11,151 nt of DNA from Spirochaetaceae bacterium (GTDB taxonomy: Bacteria; Spirochaetota; Spirochaetia; Sphaerochaetales; Sphaerochaetaceae): assembly GCA_003454065.1 (NCBI GenBank), contig DMKZ01000136.1:1-11151 (forward strand). Reading direction: 5' to 3'. The notes below the pieces were generated by a model. That model made no database searches. It was not told the origin of the DNA and saw only the letters and a list, made by a program, of their open reading frames with translations. A program made the translations under genes and the position numbers. Of this stretch, positions 1 to 6,700 are shown in pieces. How positions within the stretch are numbered: the first letter of the stretch is position 1; each line of letters opens with the position of its first letter.

Positions 1-484
1 CCGTATTGGTCGCTATGTTCTTCAGCTCCTCCACAGGATAGGGCCCGTCAACCGAGAGCGTCATGAACGCCTGACCGGCTATCATGGAATTGACCTGCAT
101 GGTGTTGACGCTCGACACCCAACTCGGCAATGTCCTGTTCACCATGGACACCATGCCATTCACATCGCTTTCAGCCTTATTTGTGTCGGTTCCGTAATTG
201 AATTCGAGCTGAATGACGGATCTGCCCGTCTGGGAATACGAAGTTATGTTCATCAAATGCTCCGTGCCGGACACCGCATTTTCCAGGACCCTGGTCACCT
301 GCATCTCCACGCTTTCCGGGTCAGCATCGCCGCAAGAGGCATATACTACCAGATATGGAAGATTCACAGACGGGAAGATGGCCTGATCGAGCTTCGGCAC
401 GAAAACTATGGACACTATAGCCAAAAGAGCATATACCATGCTCATGAAAACCGGCCTTCTGACTGAAAATTCCGCTATGCTCAT
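1..484 (-). CDS. RND-family efflux pump inner membrane subunit, N-terminal part (cut by window edge)
   Basis: Inner membrane pump of the AcrB/BesB type, which uses the proton gradient to drive substrates out through an adaptor and a TolC channel. About 161 residues are visible; members are usually around 1,000 residues, so most of the gene lies beyond the left edge. The N-terminus begins MSIAEFSVRRPVF, the usual short cytoplasmic start of RND pumps. One membrane helix follows (about residues 14-31), then the start of the periplasmic porter domain with DPESVEMQVTRVLENAVSG and a later QLEFNYGTD segment, both typical of the family. The ATG at 484 fits the family start; a GGCGGGG stretch lies 9 bases upstream. 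The gene begins 25 bases after the adaptor stop, so it is the last visible gene of the operon. By gene order it resembles Borrelia besB. Substrate is unknown. The family call is secure. Confidence 0.95.
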   Translation of the reverse strand, partial: MSIAEFSVRRPVFMSMVYALLAIVSIVFVPKLDQAIFPSVNLPYLVVYASCGDADPESVEMQVTRVLENAVSGTEHLMNITSYSQTGRSVIQLEFNYGTDTNKAESDVNGMVSMVNRTLPSWVSSVNTMQVNSMIAGQAFMTLSVDGPYPVEELKNIATNT

Positions 485-509
485 TTCCTATATCCCCGCC
501 TTTTTAGAA

Positions 510-1901
510 TCAAAGCACATGAACCTTATCGCCATCCTGAGGCGACCCCTGAATCACAACCGCATCACCCTCCGACAAGCCGGACTCGATCACGACTTGC
601 GATTGGGTGGATAATCCCGTAGTCACGGACGACCTTCTCGCGATGCCATCGGAGCCCACCAAATAAACGACGCTCTCCCCTGCGAATGTCCTGATCGCAT
701 CTTTCGGAACGACGAAAACGTTTTCGATTTCAGATTTCACGATGGTAAGCTCGACGAAACTTCCCGCCCTCAAACCGAAAACATTGTCAGCGCTCTTATC
801 CACCGCCAACTCAATATCCACGGTTCTGGTGGATGCGTTGACGAACGGAGCGATATATGTCAGAACGGCGGCATGGCGTTTCGTCCTGTCTCCCGCCGTC
901 GTGAAATAAGCATTCGCGCCTAACCTCAGCGCATCCGCATCGCTTTCGGAAACCGATGCCGTCAAAACGAAATCCGGCTCCGGCTCGATCACATAAAGCG
1001 CGCTGCCGAGAGCGACTTTCTGATTGACCGATGCGCCTATGCTCGTAATCGTGCCATCGGATTTCGCAACGACAGGCGCAGCGTTGTAGTTCAATCCTAT
1101 GTCGGACGCATCGACAATTCCCAACTCATCGCCTGCTTTGACCTTGTCGCCCAAACGAACGAAGTTCCTGATCAAAGTTCCGGAGACAGGCGATGCAATC
1201 GCCACCGATCCGTTCAGGCTCTTCAAATCGGCATTGAGCACCAAGTCCATGTGGAACGGCCCCTGATGCATCTTCATGACTGAAACGTTTATCAGATTCT
1301 CGCCTGCGGACCTTTCGGAGCCTTTCGGTTTCCTCTCAGCCATCGCGGTGCATGTGCTTACGAAAAACAAAATGACAACCAAAGCGGAGAAGACAACCAT
1401 GATCCATGTCATCTTGGTGAAGAAATCCATCCCTCGCAGCCATGAGTGCAGACGACCGGCAGCGTTCTCGAAAAACGCCTTCACCAGTTTTCCATAGGAC
1501 TCGAGATCCGCGCCCTTTGTTTCCTTGGCATCCGAATGACTGCGCATCGGCTTCGCATTTTTGCCGACTTTCGGCTTCCTCTTCCTTTTCGAATTGCCAT
1601 TAGATCGCATGTCCGACATCTTTCCTCTCGCAGAGCGCGCAGTCGTTTCGCAGACGGCCTTATCATCGGTCAGCACGACATAATCGCCGGCAGGTTCGTT
1701 CTTTATAACATCACCCTCAGCTTCAATCATAAAAACATCGATCGATCTTTCGTCCGGAGCCGCATTGGCAACATGTTCGTCCTCGACATGCTTATCCGCA
1801 TGACATTCATTCGCACGATTCGCGTCTTCACGCCCTGATTGCTCCGACACGAATCTTTCACGCTTCTCCAGGAATCTGTTTCTGTTCTTCTTCTTTTTCA
1901 T
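510..1901 (-). CDS. Periplasmic adaptor (membrane fusion protein) of RND efflux system, hairpin-less, with long N-terminal tail
   Basis: Links the RND pump to the TolC-type channel. The protein has 463 residues. Residues 1-163 are highly charged and low in hydrophobicity, starting MKKKKNRNRF and containing a second basic block (SKRKRKPKVGK, about 104-114). One membrane helix follows (about 165-184), so the tail should be cytoplasmic. A lipoyl first half (SPVSGTLIRNFVRLGDKVKAGD, about 238-258) and second half (about 276-307, with SDGTITSIGASVNQKVALG) are separated by only about 20 residues, so the usual alpha-hairpin is missing, as in Borrelia BesA. Beta-barrel and membrane-proximal domains follow to the end. 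The ATG at 1901 lies 12 bases after the TolC stop and has only a weak ribosome site. Met158 could be an alternative start: the hydrophobic segment ends VSTC, which could be a lipobox, but no ribosome site precedes it. Confidence 0.93.
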   Translation of the reverse strand: MKKKKNRNRFLEKRERFVSEQSGREDANRANECHADKHVEDEHVANAAPDERSIDVFMIEAEGDVIKNEPAGDYVVLTDDKAVCETTARSARGKMSDMRSNGNSKRKRKPKVGKNAKPMRSHSDAKETKGADLESYGKLVKAFFENAAGRLHSWLRGMDFFTKMTWIMVVFSALVVILFFVSTCTAMAERKPKGSERSAGENLINVSVMKMHQGPFHMDLVLNADLKSLNGSVAIASPVSGTLIRNFVRLGDKVKAGDELGIVDASDIGLNYNAAPVVAKSDGTITSIGASVNQKVALGSALYVIEPEPDFVLTASVSESDADALRLGANAYFTTAGDRTKRHAAVLTYIAPFVNASTRTVDIELAVDKSADNVFGLRAGSFVELTIVKSEIENVFVVPKDAIRTFAGESVVYLVGSDGIARRSSVTTGLSTQSQVVIESGLSEGDAVVIQGSPQDGDKVHVL

Positions 1902-1913
1902 ATAGCCAGTCTT

Positions 1914-3263
1914 CTAATCCTTTACCACGGCGTAATGCGCCATGAACCCCTCATAGTCCTCTCCCAGATAAATGCTCATCGAATACGCCGAATTCTGATA
2001 TTCGAACTCTGAGTTCGCAAGCGAAATCTCCGCCTGAAGCATTGCATTCAAGGCATCGGCATAGTTCTGGGAGGTTATTTTGCCGTTTTGATATGCATCA
2101 GCGGAAAGTCGCGCCGATTCCTCCGCATATCGCACTTGCAGCGAAGCAACCTCGCATGCGGCCTCCAGCGCCTGCAAATTCCTGATTCCGCTCTCTATCT
2201 CCCTGCGATACGAATCGTATCCGGCGGAGAGATTCAGCTTCGCTATCTCAGCCTTGGCATTCGCCTCGCTTATCGAGTTATATGCGGAAGTATGCGGAAT
2301 GAAGCCATCCAAACTCAAACTCGCCGCCACCGAGAACGTAAGCGTGTCGTCAATACCGTATTGAACGTTGGAATACCTTCCGCCATATCCGTAAGACAGG
2401 CTCAGCGACACCCTCGGAAGGCGGGTGGCCAGATTCGTCGCCGTAGCCGCCGCAGATGCCAAATCGCTGGCCAAAGCCAAAGAGCGAATCGTAGCGTTCG
2501 AAGCGACGTGCCTGTTATAGACCTCATCGACAGAGGAAAAGGACAAGGATACGTGTCCGGGGAACGGCTCGACATCGAAATCGTCCTTGCGCTTGAGCAG
2601 CGATTTCAAGGACATGTAGGCGTTCTCACGCGACTGCTTCAATGAAAGGCAGCTCTTCTTGGCGTTGGCGTTCGCCAGCTTTGCATTCATGAGCTCCAAA
2701 CTGGAAATGAGACCGGCATCGAATCTCGCCTGCGCCGCATGCAAGGCATCTTCCGAAGCGGCTGCTACCTTTTCTGCAACCGCCACGCTCCTATTGAGCG
2801 AACTCACACCCCAATATGCGGCCCAAAGGGCTTTCTCCAAGTTCGAAATGGTCTGGTCGTAAGTGAAATCGGCCAACGACTTCTGCATGCCGGATATGAT
2901 CGCATTGGTTACGGTGGTGCTTCCTATTGCCAGACTCGCCGTAGCCCCGACATCCGGATAGCCGTCCCTCCATGCCCATTCGGAAATCGCGCCTTCCGCC
3001 ATAGGATACATCACGCCTCCTGCCAATGTCGATGAAACCGACAACGAAGGAACGAAGGATGATACTATGGAGCTCGTCGCCGCATCCTTGGAAATCCTTT
3101 TATTCAGTTCAGCAATCCTTATATCATCGCTATTGTCCCTGACCATCCGCAAAGCGTCCGCGCATCTGATCAGCGGCAACTCGCTTTCCTGCGCAAAGAC
3201 CTCAAAGGATGAGAAAACGAAAATCAGAAATATGACGATGATGCTCGTCCTTTTCTTAAACAT
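1914..3263 (-). CDS. TolC-family outer membrane efflux protein
   Basis: Outer membrane channel of the tripartite efflux system. The 449-residue protein has a clear signal peptide: KKR, a hydrophobic core of about 12 residues, then VFA before the probable cleavage at Gln25. The mature part is mostly alpha-helical, rich in Ala, Ser and Asn, with long heptad-like helices and two similar halves. The final helix has the common pattern ALNAMLQAEISLANSEFEYQ, typical of outer membrane efflux proteins, and the length fits the family. ATG at 3263 is preferred because the signal peptide starts directly after it. A TTG at 3281 overlaps the MarR stop and is in the same frame, so it could act in coupling. 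A GGGGG run lies only 3 bases before the ATG, closer than ideal. It sits 14 bases after MarR and 12 bases before the adaptor, which shows an operon. By position it resembles Borrelia besC. Confidence 0.94.
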   Translation of the reverse strand: MFKKRTSIIVIFLIFVFSSFEVFAQESELPLIRCADALRMVRDNSDDIRIAELNKRISKDAATSSIVSSFVPSLSVSSTLAGGVMYPMAEGAISEWAWRDGYPDVGATASLAIGSTTVTNAIISGMQKSLADFTYDQTISNLEKALWAAYWGVSSLNRSVAVAEKVAAASEDALHAAQARFDAGLISSLELMNAKLANANAKKSCLSLKQSRENAYMSLKSLLKRKDDFDVEPFPGHVSLSFSSVDEVYNRHVASNATIRSLALASDLASAAATATNLATRLPRVSLSLSYGYGGRYSNVQYGIDDTLTFSVAASLSLDGFIPHTSAYNSISEANAKAEIAKLNLSAGYDSYRREIESGIRNLQALEAACEVASLQVRYAEESARLSADAYQNGKITSQNYADALNAMLQAEISLANSEFEYQNSAYSMSIYLGEDYEGFMAHYAVVKD

Positions 3264-3277
3264 ATACCCCCAAATGA

Positions 3278-3700
3278 TCAACCCGATTTCTTTATGGCTG
3301 CGACTATTTGAGAAAGAATCCTTTTCAAATCCTCAAAATCCTCATGGCTCAGAATATTCAGCAAAGAGCCTCCGATGCTGCTTTCAATCGAAACGACGCT
3401 ATCTTCGCCCAATTTCGTAAGCATGACCTCCCTCTGCCTTTTATCCGCATCCTTGACGGCGTACTCGACAAACCCCTTTTCGCGAAGCCTCACTATTATC
3501 CCATGTATCGCAGCATGCGAAGACAAATATTTCATCTCGATCTCCTTCTGCGTCATGCTGCCGCCATTGTTAGACAAAAGCAAAAGAACCCTGGCTTGCG
3601 AAAATGTCAGACCATGCTCCATAAGCTGAGCATCCCCAACCTTATGAATATATTCCGATATGATCTTGAACATCTCGGAAATATCGCGATCCACTTCCAT
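3278..3700 (-). CDS. MarR-family transcriptional regulator, probable local regulator of the efflux operon
   Basis: A 140-residue winged-helix regulator of normal MarR length. The N-terminal helix (about 5-25) and the last helices (about 103-137) should form the dimer interface. The DNA-binding part spans about 31-100: LTFSQARVLLLL, a helix-turn-helix with recognition helix near 60-76 (SSHAAIHGIIVRLREKG), and a wing with DADKRQREVMLTKLGED, which matches the D-x-R common to the family. The ATG at 3700 has an AGGA site 7 bases upstream. It is the first gene of the group MarR, TolC, adaptor, RND, with TolC starting 14 bases after its stop. MarR proteins in this position usually repress their own operon and are released by a small ligand, often a pump substrate; that is inference here. 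No redox cysteines are present, so ligand sensing is more likely than oxidant sensing. Confidence 0.93.
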   Translation of the reverse strand: MEVDRDISEMFKIISEYIHKVGDAQLMEHGLTFSQARVLLLLSNNGGSMTQKEIEMKYLSSHAAIHGIIVRLREKGFVEYAVKDADKRQREVMLTKLGEDSVVSIESSIGGSLLNILSHEDFEDLKRILSQIVAAIKKSG

Positions 3701-3713
3701 TCCGTAATCCTAT

Positions 3714-3724
3714 CTTGAAACAAG
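3714..3724 (-). promoter_or_regulatory. Candidate regulator-binding palindrome CTTG-TTT-CAAG
   Basis: A perfect inverted repeat of two 4-base arms around 3 bases lies between the probable -10 and the MarR ribosome site. This is a normal place for a repressor site in autoregulated MarR operons. It is short and could occur by chance; MarR sites are often longer imperfect palindromes. Confidence 0.25.
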
Positions 3725-3728
3725 TTGC

Positions 3729-3762
3729 ATAATACACTACCATTTGAAAGCAGATTTGTCAA
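3729..3762 (-). promoter_or_regulatory. Probable promoter of the MarR-efflux operon
   Basis: Minus-strand reading gives a perfect -35 hexamer TTGACA (3762-3757). With a 17-base spacer the -10 would be TAGTGT (3739-3734), which matches the consensus at the three most conserved positions. A better-looking TATTAT lies at 3734-3729, but 22 bases from the TTGACA, which is too far for sigma-70. It is in the only sizeable gap (84 bases) before the MarR gene. Exact -10 is uncertain. Confidence 0.5.
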
Positions 3763-3784
3763 GAAGAAAGAAACCTCCGAAAAA

Positions 3785-6700
3785 TCAAAGATACGAACGG
3801 CCGATGCGGAAACCTCTCCATTCCGCAATATAATTGTCAGCCTTGGATTCCCTCTCCGTCAAAGACGGGTAAGTGGCTCCGCTCTGTTTGAACGAACCGC
3901 CCCTGAAAATCCTCGAACCGGATTTGGCATCGAAATCCGGTCCGGCATAATTGCGCTCTCCATTCCCACCATAGTCGGATTTGAACCAATCCCAACAATA
4001 TTCGGCGACGTTTCCGCTCATATCATACAGGCCGAATTTATTCGGAAGCTTCAGCTTCACGGCATGCCTTCCTGTTTTAACGCTGTTTTCGTCATCGCTG
4101 TTTTCGTCATCGCTGTTTTCGCTAACGCTGTTTTCGCTAACGCTGTTTTCGCTAACGCTGTTTTCGCTGAACCACCCCACTTTCGAATAATCGGAGCTTC
4201 CGGAATGAGTGTAAGACTCGCCGCCGGTTGCAGCATATGCCCACTCGGTCTCGGTAAGAAGCCTGTAGCCGTTTTTAGTGAAATCGCAGTCAATATATTT
4301 TTTTTCATCTCCGTTCAACTCTTTGGTTTTCTGGGTATAGCAAGGATCAAGGCCGTCGAGCTTGGACATGGTGTTGCAGAAGTTGACAGCATCAAGCCAA
4401 GTCACGCCAACGACGGGAAGATCATCTACGCTCTCATTCGAATTCACAACTTCACTTGTCAGAACCCTAAGCTTATCCTCATTCTTATTGTACAATTTCT
4501 TCCACTCACCTTGCGTAACCTCATGGTCGGATACGTAGAACCTGTCAAGCGATACACTATATTCTTTTGTTGAACCAGTACCGTAAGTCATCGTCAGCTT
4601 ATAGTTGTCGACTCCAGGTATTTTGACAAGCGTCGGATAAGTCGCAGGCCTATAGACAGCATATACCGTCACATCATCCAATATGGCAGTTTCGCCTGCT
4701 ATCAGCAATTTGCCTGAGCTTTCGAACGAATCGTAATTCATGTTCTTCAATTTAAGCACTCCCGTCTGATCCTCAGTCGTCCAGCCCTTCGCAATATGTG
4801 TCTTGCCATCCTGAACGATGGACTCTATCGTCCCTGCAGGACCGTTAAAAGCCTCGCCGGATTTGAGATTTCTCTTGCTGGAATAAGCAGCCCAATTGCC
4901 ATTGGATGAACTGAAATACATGTAAGTGATCCTTATGTCCTTCAGTTTATAGCGCGCATAAACCTCATCGTCGTTGAGTATATCATCGGCTTCGGCGATT
5001 TTTCCAGCCGTGTTATTATTCGGATTGTAATTCCGCACATCACTCTTATCGCTGAAATAAACCCATTCATCAAACACATATCTCTTTTCAGAATTCGAAC
5101 CTCCGGAATATTCGATCTCGGATGGCGTTGTCGTAGGATAGGGCAACTCCGTATCATCGAACAACATCGTCCCCGTTTCGTATGTGACCCATTTAAGCTG
5201 TTCGACATCCCAAACCTTGAAATCAACATTCGCGCTCGGAGAATAATAGGCATATACGGTAACGTTATCCTTGAGCTTCGCCGGCATGGCGGTCCACGAG
5301 CATCCCTCAGCACTAGGCTTAGTCGAAGCCGCATATTGAGTTGCGGAATTCGGAATCACCCACTTCGAAAACTTATAGGTATAGTCATCATGAACTATCT
5401 TGAGAACTCCGTTTTCTTGCGCGGCTCCAGGTATCAGGACATCGAAATCGTCTCCGGATCTCTTGGATTTGACATCACCGTATTGCCGCCATTTTTCAGT
5501 GCTGTTCTTCCAATACACGTATTTCACCGAAATCGGCTTCCTATCGTATTTGGCATATATGTTCACATTTCGCTTCGTTTTCGACGGCACTGCGCTTCCC
5601 GTCCATTCGGACGACGGATCAGCAGGCTCGGATGACGGAACAGACCACGAATTGAACGTGTATATCACATTGTCGTATTCCACATCCTGCGGATCGCCTG
5701 ACGGCGTCGTGATGGCATCTCCGGAATATTCGCCGCCCGCATGGAACACATCCCACTTCCCGTTCTTCCAATACATGTATTTGAAGGATGCCGGCGCAAG
5801 ATCGTAGGATGCATAGATGACCAGATCGCCATTGACTTCTCCTTTTGGAACCGAACCTGAAAGATCGGACGGATTCAAGCCTTCGGGGTTTCCGGACGAC
5901 GGCAGCACCCACTTCGAGAAATTCCAAATCTTGGCGTCATACTCGGTCTCAGAAGGATCGGCGACTTCCGAAACGAGCGACGCTAGGTTGGAGGCCGGCT
6001 CGACTTCGCCGCTTGCGCCCTCGACCTTCCTCCATCCGGAATCATAGACCTTGTAATCAACAATGGGTATCCGGACATACGAGGCGAACAGGACGACGTC
6101 CTGCACCACCTGCGCGCTCGGCGCAGGAGCGCTGCCCGTCATATCGGACGGGTTCAGAGCCTCGGGATCGGCGGATTGCGGCAGAACCCATTCTGTGAAC
6201 CTCCAATTCCTGCCATCGTATCTGACATCGGGAGGATCGTCGACCGGATCCGCGCATGCCTTCAAATTGGAATTCACAGCGACAGCGTCGCTCTTATAGA
6301 CGCCCCAAGACCCATTCGCAAATGTTTTGAATTCGACCTTCGGACGCCTGACCGTGACTTTGTATTTTGAGAACACTTCGGGTGTTCTGACCGATCTGAC
6401 GGTTATCTCAGCCTCGCCTTCGCTCAGAGCGGTTACGTTTCCGAATTCATCGACCGCAGCAACGCTTTCATTGCTGCTTGACCATTCGACATCCTTGAAT
6501 GTGGTGTTGGCAGGTTTCAGATCGTAATCCAATTTCTTTTCCAAAGTCTCGTAGATGAACACATCGTTATCGATTCTTATGGAATCGGCAATGATCTCAT
6601 CGCCTATGACTATGGTGATGACCTGCGAGGTTCCATCGTTGTATTTTATGGTTACATCAACATACTCGCCCAAATGCGATTCGATGTCCTTTATGCTTGC

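Noticed and set aside
3763..3784. Terminator after the lipoprotein gene
   Set aside because: The stretch has direct repeats of GAAACCTC with the upstream coding end but no stable inverted repeat followed by a T run.
3785..3900. C-terminal end of the FGE-type domain as a variable region of a diversity-generating retroelement
   Set aside because: The position is right (just before the stop, after RGGS), as in TvpA, but the codons are not rich in AAC/AAY, no template repeat is seen nearby, and no reverse transcriptase is in the window.
4081..4170. CRISPR-like array
   Set aside because: Units are 15 bases, directly joined without spacers, and in frame inside a gene; it is a coding tandem repeat.
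3725..4573. 282-residue plus-strand open frame, with repeated VFANA units
   Set aside because: It is the antisense shadow of the lipoprotein and its tandem repeat, with no protein features of its own and no ribosome site.
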